From positions 62,001 to 126,000 of the forward strand of contig CBDIHI010000010.1 of assembly GCA_965279075.1 (NCBI GenBank): DNA of 64,000 bases, written 5' to 3'. This stretch comes from SZAS-79 sp965279075. Its GTDB lineage: Bacteria; Pseudomonadota; Gammaproteobacteria; Burkholderiales; SG8-39. Below, piece after piece: positions 18,728-26,945 of this stretch (position 1 is the stretch's first letter; every line of letters starts with the position of its first letter). The position numbers were made by a program, and so were the translations under genes. The notes under the pieces are model-generated. The model was not told where the DNA came from, did no database searches, and worked only from the letters and a program-made list of their open reading frames with translations.

Positions 18728-20410
18728 ATGCGAAGAACTGGCGCAAGAAGTGCATGGGCAGGGTTGGCCGCGATCGGCGTCCTCGCAGGATGCGCGGGTG
18801 GGCCGATGCGATCGCCAGAAGACCTGGCGGGCCGCTGTGCGGCCCTGGGCGCGGTCCGGATCGAACCGGCGCGCATCGGCCTGCCGAGCAGCGGGGCGAA
18901 GATTGAAAGCGCCGCACTCATTCGCAAGACGGCAGACGCCAAGCAAGCCACTCCCGACTACTGCCAGTTGCTCGGCGAGATCGCGCCCGTGGACCCGAAA
19001 GCCCCGGCGATCAAGTTCCAGCTCAACCTCCCGCTGCAGTGGAACGGAAAGACGCTCCAGTACGGCGGAGGCGGATTCAACGGAGTGCTGATCACAGGCC
19101 TCGCGCCACTGCGCGACGCACCGAACGGCATACCGACCCCGCTCGCGCAAGGCTACGCGACGTTCGGCACGGACTCGGGTCACCAGGCGAAATCCCATCC
19201 GCCGCTCGAGGTCGCGGCGTGGGCCCTGAACGACGAGGCGCGAACCAACTTCGCCTACGCGTCCTACAAGAAGGTCAAGGACACGGCGCATGCCCTCGCC
19301 GCGGAGTTCTACGGCCGGAACGCGAGCGCCTCGTACTTCTTCGGCGGGTCGGAGGGCGGGCGCGAAGGCCTGACCATGGCGCAGCGCTTCCCGGCCGACT
19401 ACGACGGCATCGTGAGCGTGGTGCCGGTGATCAACTACATCGGACTGAACCATTCGTTCCTGCGTGCGCAAAGGCTGCAGATGTCCGGGGGCTGGCTGGG
19501 GCCGGCCGAAATCAAGGTGGTGACCGAAGGCGTCGCGCGGGCCTGCGACGCGCTCGATGGGCTGGAGGACGGCATCGTCAACAACTACATGGCGTGCCTC
19601 GCGAAGTTCGACCCGGCGGCGCTGCGCTGCCCGGGCGGCGGTGCCGGCGCGGGTTGCCTCTCGGCGCAACAGGTGGACGTCGTCAAGGGGATGTACTCGC
19701 CCTACAAACTGGTCGAGCCGATGGTCAACGGCGTTATCGAATACCCGGCGCGGCTGCCGGGCGGGGAGGGCGTGCCGAACGGCGGCTGGGATGCGTGGGT
19801 CGCGGGGAAAGCGCCGCCTACGCTCCCGGTCAATGCAAGCGCCTCGCGACAGTGGCTCTACGGCGGAAACTTCATCCGCTACTTCATCGCGCGCGATGCT
19901 AACTTCGACCTGGCGACCTACGATCCGGCCAACTTCAAGGCGCGACTGCAGGAGGTCTCCCGGCTGATGGATTCCACCGACCCGGACCTGTCGGCTTTCT
20001 TCGCCCGGGGCGGCAAGCTCATCATCCGCGAGAACGCGAGCGATCTCGCGCAGAGCGGGCAAGCGGGGATCGACTACTACCGCTCCGTTGTCGCGAGGTT
20101 CGGGCAGGGCAAGGTGCACGACCATGTCCGGCTCTACGTTTCGCCAGCCAGCACACACGGTGGCAACGCGCTCAGCACCAAGGACGGCTCCGAGGTCCCG
20201 ACCTCGGCGGACCTGCTGGCCGTGCTCGACCGGTGGGTGACCGGCGGGGCAGCGCCCGCGCCGGCCCTCACGCAGGTGCTCGACGCCCGTTCACCGCCGC
20301 ACGCGGTCCTCGCTTCGCGCCCCCTCTGTAGCTACCCGGGCTACCCGCACTACGTGGGCGGCGACCGCCTCAAGGCCGAAAGCTACGCCTGCCGCGAATC
20401 GCGGCCTTGA
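18728..20410 (+). CDS. Tannase/feruloyl esterase family lipoprotein
   Basis: A 560-residue exported hydrolase. The N-terminus is a lipoprotein signal with lipobox LAGC (Cys at about 22). The tannase-family nucleophile lies in YFFGGSEGGREGL, preceded by the family segment GYATFGTDSGHQ, and a likely catalytic His is in SPASTHGG. The family cleaves esters of phenolic acids such as gallate and ferulate. The probable location is the outer-membrane periplasmic face. It may process plant-derived esters whose acids are taken up by Bug receptors; that link is inference. Confidence 0.9.
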   Translation: MRRTGARSAWAGLAAIGVLAGCAGGPMRSPEDLAGRCAALGAVRIEPARIGLPSSGAKIESAALIRKTADAKQATPDYCQLLGEIAPVDPKAPAIKFQLNLPLQWNGKTLQYGGGGFNGVLITGLAPLRDAPNGIPTPLAQGYATFGTDSGHQAKSHPPLEVAAWALNDEARTNFAYASYKKVKDTAHALAAEFYGRNASASYFFGGSEGGREGLTMAQRFPADYDGIVSVVPVINYIGLNHSFLRAQRLQMSGGWLGPAEIKVVTEGVARACDALDGLEDGIVNNYMACLAKFDPAALRCPGGGAGAGCLSAQQVDVVKGMYSPYKLVEPMVNGVIEYPARLPGGEGVPNGGWDAWVAGKAPPTLPVNASASRQWLYGGNFIRYFIARDANFDLATYDPANFKARLQEVSRLMDSTDPDLSAFFARGGKLIIRENASDLAQSGQAGIDYYRSVVARFGQGKVHDHVRLYVSPASTHGGNALSTKDGSEVPTSADLLAVLDRWVTGGAAPAPALTQVLDARSPPHAVLASRPLCSYPGYPHYVGGDRLKAESYACRESRP

Positions 20411-20430
20411 CCGCTGCGGCGCTCGTGGCG

Positions 20431-20454
20431 TATCGTCTTACACTATCGTCTTAC
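20431..20454 (+). promoter_or_regulatory. Tandem direct repeat upstream of VapBC-type pair
   Basis: Two perfect copies of TATCGTCTTAC lie at 20431-20441 and 20444-20454, a 13-base period, ending 12 bases before the antitoxin ATG. AbrB-type antitoxins usually repress their own promoter, so this is a plausible operator. Confidence 0.45.
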
Positions 20455-20466
20455 TTGGAACCGGCC

Positions 20467-20745
20467 ATGGAATCCATCAAGGCTTCGAGCAAGGGGCAGA
20501 TGATCATCCCCAAGCCGATTCGCGATGCGCTCGATATCCGCAACGGCACGCAACTGGAGGTGGAGTTGGAGCCCGGCAAGGGCTTCAGGGTCACCCTCAA
20601 GGCAACCGATAGCGCGGAGCGGGTCCGGAAATTGGCTGGGTCGCTTTCGCATCGCGCGAGACGCATGACGCCGGCGCAGGAGGACGCGGAGTTCCTGAAG
20701 GCGGTGCGGGCCGATGACGAACGCACCAAGGCTCGGCGGCGGTGA
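20467..20745 (+). CDS. AbrB/MazE/SpoVT-fold antitoxin (VapB-like)
   Basis: A 92-residue protein whose N-terminus is a swapped-hairpin DNA-binding domain: IKASSKGQMIIPKPIRDAL followed by RNGTQLEVELE. The charged C-terminal tail would bind the toxin. Its stop overlaps the GTG start of the PIN gene by four bases, a standard antitoxin-toxin arrangement. The ATG at 20467 is chosen because the domain begins there. Confidence 0.9.
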   Translation: MESIKASSKGQMIIPKPIRDALDIRNGTQLEVELEPGKGFRVTLKATDSAERVRKLAGSLSHRARRMTPAQEDAEFLKAVRADDERTKARRR

Positions 20746-21134
20746 TCAGCGTCGACACCAACGTCCTCGCCCGCTTCCTCCTGAAGGATGACGCGGCGCA
20801 GTTCCGCCGGGCAGTTGCCACGCTGCAGTCCGGCGAGGACGTGCTTCTTCCGGTCACCGTGTTGCTCGAACTGGCCTGGGTGCTCAGGAGCAGGGATGCG
20901 ACACGCGAGGAGATCGCCACGTCGCTGCGCGCGATACTGGCCCTGCCGCATGTTTCGTCGCAGCATCCGGAGGCGGTACGCGCCGCCCTCGGATGGGCGG
21001 ACGAGGGCATGGACTTCGCCGATGCGCTCCACCTCGCGCTTTCCGGGAAGGCCGCGCGCTTCCTGACTTTCGATGCGACGCTTGTCCGTCATGCGGGCAA
21101 GCTCGATACCCGTCCACCTGCAACAACACCCTGA
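20742..21134 (+). CDS. PIN-domain ribonuclease toxin (VapC-like)
   Basis: A 130-residue PIN-domain protein starting with GTG. The acidic metal-binding residues are visible in ISVDTNVLARFL, a central LLELAWVLRS, and GMDFADALHLA plus FLTFDATLVRHA near the end. VapC toxins cleave RNA and are neutralised by the partner encoded immediately upstream. The downstream peroxiredoxin gene begins 11 bases after the stop and may be cotranscribed. Confidence 0.9.
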   Translation: MISVDTNVLARFLLKDDAAQFRRAVATLQSGEDVLLPVTVLLELAWVLRSRDATREEIATSLRAILALPHVSSQHPEAVRAALGWADEGMDFADALHLALSGKAARFLTFDATLVRHAGKLDTRPPATTP

Positions 21135-21144
21135 GGAGCACGAC

Positions 21145-21612
21145 ATGGCAGACATCGGCAAGGCGGCACCGGAATTCAAGTTGAAGGCCCACGACGGCAG
21201 CGAGGTTTCGCTCTCGCAGTTCAAGGGTTCGAAATGGGTGCTGATCTCGGCCTACCCGTTCGCATTCACGGGCGGATGAACGAACCAGACCTCCCACTTC
21301 AACCGTGCGTTGAAGCAACTCGAAGCAAAGAACACCCAGCTGCTGGGCCTGTCCTGCGACCCGATCCCGGCGCTTAAAGTCTGGGCGCAGAGCATGGGCG
21401 GCGTGGGCCACCCGCTGATGTCGGATTTCTTTCCGCACGGCAAGGCGAGCGAAGCCCTCGGCATCTATAACGCCGAGGGCGGGTTCCCGATGCGGTCAGT
21501 CGTGATCGTCGACCCGAAAGGCATGGTCCGCGCGTTCCACATCTACCCCGGCGGCGTGCTGCCGAAGGTCGACGAGGTGATGGCGGAGCTGGAGGCGTTG
21601 CAGGCCGGCTGA
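21145..21612 (+). CDS. Candidate selenoprotein peroxiredoxin (in-frame TGA at the peroxidatic position)
   Basis: Read through one internal TGA, this is a 155-residue AhpC/TSA-family peroxiredoxin. The residues around the TGA are AFTGG-[TGA]-TNQTSHFN, exactly where 1-Cys and AhpE-type peroxiredoxins carry the peroxidatic Cys (codon 45 here). GAGGAG precedes the ATG, and homology continues in the same frame to the end (MRSVVIVDPKGMVRAFHIYPGG). A perfect 7-bp hairpin begins 17 bases after the TGA, matching bacterial SECIS spacing. The best reading is selenocysteine insertion. A nonsense mutation or sequencing error is the alternative. No selA, selB, selC or selD is in the window. The protein would reduce peroxides using a thiol partner. 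Confidence 0.82.
21297..21315 (+). promoter_or_regulatory. Candidate bacterial SECIS hairpin
   Basis: CTTCAAC, loop CGTGC, GTTGAAG: seven perfect pairs and a five-base loop. The loop starts 25 bases after the in-frame TGA (21277-21279), and its second base is G. These match the known limits for bacterial SECIS elements: short stem just inside the coding region, and G among the first two loop bases. The hairpin is entirely within coding sequence. Confidence 0.65.
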
Positions 21613-21619
21613 GGCAGGC

Positions 21620-22108
21620 TCAGCCGTCGTTCAGCAGGCTCATGATCTGGAACCGGCCGTCGTTCCGGAACAGGAAGGTTTCGAGGAAATTCACCGACCC
21701 GTCGCGCCGCTGCACGGCGCGCACGGGCACGGCGAACGGTGCCGCCTGCCGCACGCTGTCCAGTGCCGCCGACTCCAGCGCCTTGTAGCCGTTGGAGCGA
21801 TAGACCCTCACATGCTCGAGCCGCCCGTCACGGCCGATGGTGACGTCCAGGACGACGATGGACTTGAACACTTCGGGCAGGGGGTCGGCGAACAGGGCGT
21901 CGCTCGAACGCGCGATGCGTTCGGCAAAGTCCTTCTTGTAGTGGTGCAACGTGAGTGGCGCGGCCCGTTCGGGGATGCGCGAAGGCTGCGACTGGCGGGC
22001 GACGACCTGGGGTTCAGGGGTGGTGGCGACCGGTGCGGGTGGAGGCGCGGAGCACGAGGCCAGCAGCGTCACGCAGGCGACGCCAGTGAAGACGATGCGA
22101 CGATCCAT
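21620..22108 (-). CDS. TonB-like C-terminal domain lipoprotein
   Basis: A 162-residue exported protein with lipobox LLASC (Cys at about 17), a Pro/Ala-rich linker (APPPAPVATTPEPQ) and a C-terminal domain like that of TonB. The latter shows VVLDVTIGRDGRLEHVRVYRSNGYKALESAA and VPVRAVQRRDGSVNF. The lack of an N-terminal membrane anchor makes it unlike a true energy-transducing TonB. AAGGAGA precedes the ATG at 22108. It converges on the peroxiredoxin gene. Confidence 0.78.
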   Translation of the reverse strand: MDRRIVFTGVACVTLLASCSAPPPAPVATTPEPQVVARQSQPSRIPERAAPLTLHHYKKDFAERIARSSDALFADPLPEVFKSIVVLDVTIGRDGRLEHVRVYRSNGYKALESAALDSVRQAAPFAVPVRAVQRRDGSVNFLETFLFRNDGRFQIMSLLNDG

Positions 22109-22219
22109 GTGCGTTCTCCTTAGTGGAGGTGGGCCCAAGCATGAACCCGTTTTTCCTCGAAGGAAAGCACGAATGCCGTCGTGTTTCCACGACAGGCCCG
22201 GCCTTAGTTCGCAACCGTC

Positions 22220-22441
22220 TCAGTTAGCGACGGCGAGCAGCGGCCCGGTCTCGGTGTCGAGCGCGACCAGCTGCGTGACGCCGTGAACTTCCTGCGTGGC
22301 CGCCGAGGCCGCCACCCCGGAGGGGGGGGAAACCAGGGTGACGACGAGCGCGGCGGCCACGAGGAAGGTCGGTGTCAGCAGGGCGGCCAGCTGCAGGTGT
22401 TCCCTGCTGATCCGGCCCGGCTTGTTGTGCGTTGTGTCCAT
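22220..22441 (-). CDS. Small hypothetical single-span membrane protein
   Basis: A 73-residue reading frame with a polar N-terminus (HNKPGRISREHLQ), one strong membrane helix (LAALLTPTFLVAAALVVTLV) and a short polar tail. No family is recognised. No convincing ribosome site is seen ahead of the ATG, so it is only moderately supported. It is divergent from the Crp/Fnr gene. Confidence 0.5.
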   Translation of the reverse strand: MDTTHNKPGRISREHLQLAALLTPTFLVAAALVVTLVSPPSGVAASAATQEVHGVTQLVALDTETGPLLAVAN

Positions 22442-22540
22442 GGCCTAAAGATAGGCGCCGGCAGGCCGCGGCGCGGCGAACAAAGGCACACGCGGCGTGT
22501 GACTTATTCACATTTCCCGATTTGCTGGGACAATCCCGGC

Positions 22541-23176
22541 ATGGCCGCCCCAGACATCGAACCCCTTCCCGAGGCGCTGCTCGAGCGGATCGCCGCCCGC
22601 GTGGCCGCGCGCACTTTCCACAAGAACGCCGTGATCGTCACGGAGGGCGACGACACGGACTCGATCTACGTGCTGCTGGCGGGGCGCGTGAAGATCTACG
22701 TCTCGGGCGAGGACGGGCGCGAGTTCGAGGTGAACCGCATCGGCCCGGGCGCCTACTTCGGCGAGGTGGTGCTGGACGGCGGGCCGCGCTCGGCTTCGGT
22801 CATGGCGCTGGAGGACTGCCGTTGCGCGATCGTGCGCCGCGCGGAACTGCCGAAGTTCCTGCTGGAATTTCCGGAGTTCTCCGAGCACATGCTGCGGACG
22901 CTCGCGCGCCGCGTGCGCCAGCTGACCGCGACGGTGCGCGACCTCGCGCTGATGGACGTCTACGGGCGCGTGGCGCGGCTGCTGCTCGACCTCGCCGAGA
23001 GCACGGAAGGCCGCCTCGTGATTCCCGAGAAGCTGACCCAGAAGGAGATCGCGCAGCGGGTCGGCTGCTCGCGCGAGATGGTCAGCCGGATCTTCTCGGA
23101 CCTGACCGAGGGCGGCTACATCAGGAAGGAGGACGGGCGGATCGTCGTGACCCGCAAGCCTCCCGCCCACTGGTAG
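22541..23176 (+). CDS. Crp/Fnr family transcriptional regulator
   Basis: A 211-residue regulator: a cyclic-nucleotide-binding beta barrel (about 20-115, with VIVTEGDDTDSIYVLLAGRVKI and GPGAYFGEVVLDGGPRSASV), a dimer helix, and a C-terminal winged HTH whose recognition region is LTQKEIAQRVGCSREMVSRIF. It lacks the N-terminal cysteine cluster of FNR, so it is not an obvious oxygen sensor. The cAMP-pocket segment GEVVLDGGPRSAS is close to the Crp pattern. The ATG at 22541 gives the family length. It ends one base before the convergent sulfatase stop. Confidence 0.92.
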   Translation: MAAPDIEPLPEALLERIAARVAARTFHKNAVIVTEGDDTDSIYVLLAGRVKIYVSGEDGREFEVNRIGPGAYFGEVVLDGGPRSASVMALEDCRCAIVRRAELPKFLLEFPEFSEHMLRTLARRVRQLTATVRDLALMDVYGRVARLLLDLAESTEGRLVIPEKLTQKEIAQRVGCSREMVSRIFSDLTEGGYIRKEDGRIVVTRKPPAHW

Positions 23177-23177
23177 G

Positions 23178-24743
23178 TCATTCGGCCGGCATGTCGAAAG
23201 GCTTGGGCGGCACGAAAGGAAACCGCGCACGGCCCTTGGTGGCCGTGGCGCCCGCGCCTTCGCCGCCGCCGCGCACGTACATCTTGGAGGCGTCGCGGCG
23301 CGGCTCGTAGTCCCAGGCCGGGGCGCCCGAGGCGTCGCGCGCGGACTGCACGAACTGCCGGCGCCGCAGGCTGTCGTGCATCTCCTGCTTCAGCGTCGCG
23401 GGCTGCCAGTTGGCGTTGACCAGCGCATCGAGCTCCGCCTGCACCATCGAAGCGCCGGCGCTGCCGGCGAGGTTGTCGAGCTCGTCGGGATCCTTCGCCA
23501 GGTTGAAGAGCATGGGCGGGTCGCCCTCGCACGAGACGTACTTCCAGTCGCCCCTGCGCACCATGAACGAGGGGCTGGTCGTGCCGTCGGCGTTCATCTC
23601 GGCGAACACGGGCCGGCTGGCGGGCAGCGCCGCCTTGCCGAGCACCGCGGGCAGCAGCGACACGCCTTCGAGCGGCGCGACGGGCTCGGGCTTGGCTGCC
23701 GACTGCGCGGCGACGTCGACCACCGTGGGCAGGAAATCGATGAGGGAGGCGGGCGCCTTCACGCGCGCGGCCTTCTGGCCAGGCACGGCGACGATCATCG
23801 GGATGCGGCAGGCGTGCTCGTAATGCATCCACTTGTACCAGAGGCCGCGCTCGCCGAGCATGTCGCCGTGGTCGGAGGTGAACAACACCACGGTAGAGTC
23901 CGCGAGGTTCATGTCCTCGAGCGCCTGCAGCAGGCGCCCGACCTGGTCGTCGATGTAGGACACCATGCCGTAGTAGGCGTGGCGCGAGGTGCGCACGTCC
24001 TCCTCCGTCACGACGTGCTCACCGAACTTGTAGACCTTGTGGATGCGCTGGCTGTGCGCGTCGAGTTTCGCGTAGGGGATCGGTCCCACGCGCGGCATGT
24101 CGACGTCCTCGTGCCGGTAGCGGTCCCAGTACTCCTGCGTGGTCACGTAAGGGTTGTGCGGATGGGTCATCGATACCGTGTGGAAGAACGGCTTGGCGTC
24201 GGCCTTGCGGCCGTAGTCGTGGAGCCACTGCACGGACTTGTTCGCGACCTCGTCGTCGAAATCGAGTTGCAGGCTGCGCACGCAGGTGCCGGCCTCGACC
24301 ACGCTCCTCAGGCTCACGCCGGTCGCCGCCACGGGGATGAATTTCCTCCAGTCGGGCGTCCAGCCGAAGTCCGACGGGTAGATGTCGGTGGTGAGCCGCT
24401 CCTGGTAGCCGTGCAGCTGGTCGGCCCCGATGAAATGCATCTTGCCCGACAGCACGGTCTGGTAACCCATGGCCGACAGGTAGTGCGGCAGCGTCGGCGC
24501 CTGCGAGGGGAAGTCGCAGGCGTTGTCGAACACGCCGAGGCGGCTCGCCTGCCGGCCGGTGAGCATCGAGGCGCGCGAGGGCGCGCACAGCGGGAAGTTG
24601 CTGTAGAAGGTCTCGAAGAGCGTCCCGCGCGCCGCAAGGGCATCGATGTTGGGCGTCTTCGCGACCTTGTTGCCGTAGGCGGCGAGGGCGGACGAATTCA
24701 GCTGGTCCGCCATGATGTGGAGGATGTTGTAAGGCTTGGCCAT
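23178..24743 (-). CDS. Sulfatase (choline-sulfatase/arylsulfatase-like)
   Basis: A 521-residue sulfatase. The active-site Cys that is converted to formylglycine is in PLCAPSRASMLTGR, with the metal-binding start HIMADQLNSSALAAYG and the later FTSDHGDMLGERGLWYKWMHYE. No signal peptide is seen, so it probably acts in the cytoplasm. It would hydrolyse a sulfate ester; the YKWMHYEHACRIP region resembles choline-sulfatases. A Bug receptor gene lies 31 bases upstream on the same strand and may import the substrate. No maturase is nearby. Confidence 0.92.
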   Translation of the reverse strand: MAKPYNILHIMADQLNSSALAAYGNKVAKTPNIDALAARGTLFETFYSNFPLCAPSRASMLTGRQASRLGVFDNACDFPSQAPTLPHYLSAMGYQTVLSGKMHFIGADQLHGYQERLTTDIYPSDFGWTPDWRKFIPVAATGVSLRSVVEAGTCVRSLQLDFDDEVANKSVQWLHDYGRKADAKPFFHTVSMTHPHNPYVTTQEYWDRYRHEDVDMPRVGPIPYAKLDAHSQRIHKVYKFGEHVVTEEDVRTSRHAYYGMVSYIDDQVGRLLQALEDMNLADSTVVLFTSDHGDMLGERGLWYKWMHYEHACRIPMIVAVPGQKAARVKAPASLIDFLPTVVDVAAQSAAKPEPVAPLEGVSLLPAVLGKAALPASRPVFAEMNADGTTSPSFMVRRGDWKYVSCEGDPPMLFNLAKDPDELDNLAGSAGASMVQAELDALVNANWQPATLKQEMHDSLRRRQFVQSARDASGAPAWDYEPRRDASKMYVRGGGEGAGATATKGRARFPFVPPKPFDMPAE

Positions 24744-24774
24744 GGGGCTTTCCTTGGGGCGGTTCGGCTAAGGG

Positions 24775-25749
24775 CTACTCGGGTTTCGCGCCGGAGTCTT
24801 TTACCACTTTCGACCAGACCTCAGACTCCCGTTTCATGAATTCGCCGAAAGCCTGCGCGGTGGTGGGCTTCGCGACCATGCCGAGGGCCTCGACGCGGGC
24901 GATGGCGTCCTTGCCCTGCATGATCTCCCGCGTGGCGCCCTCCAGCCGCTGGAGGATGGGCGCGGGTACCTTCGCCGGGGCGAGCAGCCCGAACCATGCG
25001 GAGACGTCGAAATCCTTGAACCCGGCCTCCTGCATCGTGGGGACGGACGGTAGCGAGGGCGCGCGCTCCCGCGTCGTGACGGCCAGCGCCCGCAGCTTGC
25101 CCGCGCGGATCTGCGGGATCGCCACCGACAGGCCGCTGAAAATCATCGGCGCCTGGCCGGCGACCACGTCGGTGACCGCGGGCGCGAGCCCCTTGTACGG
25201 GACCTGAACCAGCTGCAGGCCGGCCGCGAGGCGGAACAGCTCGGTGGCCATGTGGTTGGCCGAGCCGCTGCCCGGGGAGGCATAGAACACGGGCTTGGGC
25301 GAGGCCTTCACGTAGCGCACCAGCTCCTCCATCGTCGTCGGCGGGAAGGCGGGATTCACCGCGACCACCAGCGGCGTCGTCACGAGCAGGCTGACCGGGG
25401 CGAAATCCTCCAGCGGGCGAAAGGGCAGCGTGCCGTACAGCGTGGGGTTGATCGCGAGCGGCCCGATGTAGCCGAGCAGCAGCGTAAGGCCGTCGGGCGC
25501 GGCCTTCGCGGCCGCGTCGGTGCCGATGTTGCCGCCGCCGCCGGGCTTGTTGTCCGCGATCACCGGCGCGCCGAGGCGGGTGGTCAGTCCCTCGGCGAGC
25601 AGCCGCGCGAGGATGTCGGTCGGCCCGCCCGCCGCGAACGGCACGATGATGCGCACCGTCCTGCCGTCGGGATAGTCGGCCGCGGTGCATGGGAACGCCG
25701 CGACCAGGGCGGCAGCGGCGAAGGCCGCGCCTGCGAGTGCTTTTTTCAT
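24775..25749 (-). CDS. Bug/TctC-type solute-binding protein next to sulfatase
   Basis: A 324-residue periplasmic receptor with signal peptide MKKALAGAAFAAAALVAAF. Bug features are VRIIVPFAAGGPTDILARLL, ADNKPGGGGNIGTDAAAKAAPDG and LPSVPTMQEAGFKDF. GGAGACAG precedes the ATG. It is upstream of the sulfatase in the same orientation, so it may deliver a sulfated carboxylate. Confidence 0.92.
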   Translation of the reverse strand: MKKALAGAAFAAAALVAAFPCTAADYPDGRTVRIIVPFAAGGPTDILARLLAEGLTTRLGAPVIADNKPGGGGNIGTDAAAKAAPDGLTLLLGYIGPLAINPTLYGTLPFRPLEDFAPVSLLVTTPLVVAVNPAFPPTTMEELVRYVKASPKPVFYASPGSGSANHMATELFRLAAGLQLVQVPYKGLAPAVTDVVAGQAPMIFSGLSVAIPQIRAGKLRALAVTTRERAPSLPSVPTMQEAGFKDFDVSAWFGLLAPAKVPAPILQRLEGATREIMQGKDAIARVEALGMVAKPTTAQAFGEFMKRESEVWSKVVKDSGAKPE

Positions 25750-25808
25750 ACTGTCTCCTCCGTGTCGTCGCCGCCCGGGGCAGCTCATCGGCCGGTCCCG
25801 CCGGGACT

Positions 25809-26945
25809 TTACTTGTTTTTTTCCACCGAGATCTCCTGTCGCACCGAGAAGCTCTGGGACGACTCCGGCACGTCGCCCGGCTGCAGCGGGCGCTCCACGA
25901 TGGTGAATTTCAGCTCCACGGTCTTGCCGTCGCGGAACACCTTCGCGCGCGCCTCGGCGCCGATCCGCACCGTGTCTAGCGCCTTCTGCAGGTTCGCCCC
26001 GTTCGTCAGCGCGATGCCGTTCAGCTCGGTGATGATGTCGCCGCCGAGGATCATCGAGCGGCCGCCGAACTTCACCGGCAACCGCCCGCCGCTGATGCCG
26101 GCCAGCGCCGCCGGGCTGTTGGGCTCCACCGCCTCGACGAGGAACCCCTCGGCCAGCGGGACGTTGAAGATCCGCCGCATGCCCGCGTCGACGAGGTTGC
26201 CGTCGATGCCGATCCATGGCCGGATCAGGCGCCCCTTGTCGACGAGGTCGCCGACGACTGCGCGCGCGAGGTTGGAGGGGATCGCGAAGCCGATGTTCTG
26301 CGCGTTGCCGAGGATCTGGCTGTTGACGCCGATCACCTTGCCGCACAGGTTCAGCAGCGGCCCGCCGGAGTTGCCGGGGTTGATGGCGGCGTCGGTCTGG
26401 ATCATCGGCCAGGACAGCAGGCGCGGGCGCTCGGGCAGGACCCGGTTCAGCGCGCTCACGATGCCGGTGGTGATCGACTGGTCGAGGCCCAGCGGGTTGC
26501 CGATGGCGACCACGTCCTCGCCGGGACGCACGTCGTCCGAGTCGCCGAACTCGAGCACCGGCAGCGTGCCGGTGTCGGGCCGCGGGATCTGCAGCACGGC
26601 GAGGTCGTAGATCGGGTCCGCGCCGAGGAGCTTGGCCGGCAGCACGGTCCCGTCGTCGAGCGTGACCGAGAGCACCTGCGCGCCGAACACCACGTGCGAG
26701 TTGGTCATCACGAGGCCACGCGAGTCGATGATGAAGCCCGAGCCGGTGCCCTGCTGGATGCGGTCGTCGCGGCGGTAGGGGTTGATCGTCAGCGCGGTGA
26801 TCAGCACCACCGCCGGGGACTTCGACTCGAACAGGTCGGCCGCGGGCTGGCGGCATTCGGTCAGCGCGCGGGCGGGCGGCGCAAAGGGCAGGGCGAGGGC
26901 GGCGCCCAGCAGCGCCAGCGTTGCGGTGTGGCGAAGGCGGTTCAT
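25809..26945 (-). CDS. Periplasmic trypsin-like serine protease with PDZ domain (HtrA/DegP-like)
   Basis: A 378-residue exported protease. A signal peptide (about 1-27) is followed by a trypsin-like domain with the triad His84 (MTNSHVVFG), Asp114 (DPIYDLAVLQI) and Ser193 (NPGNSGGPLL). One PDZ domain occupies about 255-350 (GFLVEAVEPNSPAALAGI, IITELNGIALTNGANLQKAL). DegS/DegP-type proteins degrade or sense misfolded envelope proteins. A single PDZ is DegS-like, but the cleavable signal argues for a soluble form. Its start overlaps the stop of the ClpX-like gene as ATGA. Confidence 0.92.
   Translation of the reverse strand: MNRLRHTATLALLGAALALPFAPPARALTECRQPAADLFESKSPAVVLITALTINPYRRDDRIQQGTGSGFIIDSRGLVMTNSHVVFGAQVLSVTLDDGTVLPAKLLGADPIYDLAVLQIPRPDTGTLPVLEFGDSDDVRPGEDVVAIGNPLGLDQSITTGIVSALNRVLPERPRLLSWPMIQTDAAINPGNSGGPLLNLCGKVIGVNSQILGNAQNIGFAIPSNLARAVVGDLVDKGRLIRPWIGIDGNLVDAGMRRIFNVPLAEGFLVEAVEPNSPAALAGISGGRLPVKFGGRSMILGGDIITELNGIALTNGANLQKALDTVRIGAEARAKVFRDGKTVELKFTIVERPLQPGDVPESSQSFSVRQEISVEKNK

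Noticed and set aside
21310..21612. Second half of the peroxiredoxin as an independent gene
   Set aside because: It would start at an unsupported TTG without a ribosome site and would lack the catalytic residue and the first part of the fold.
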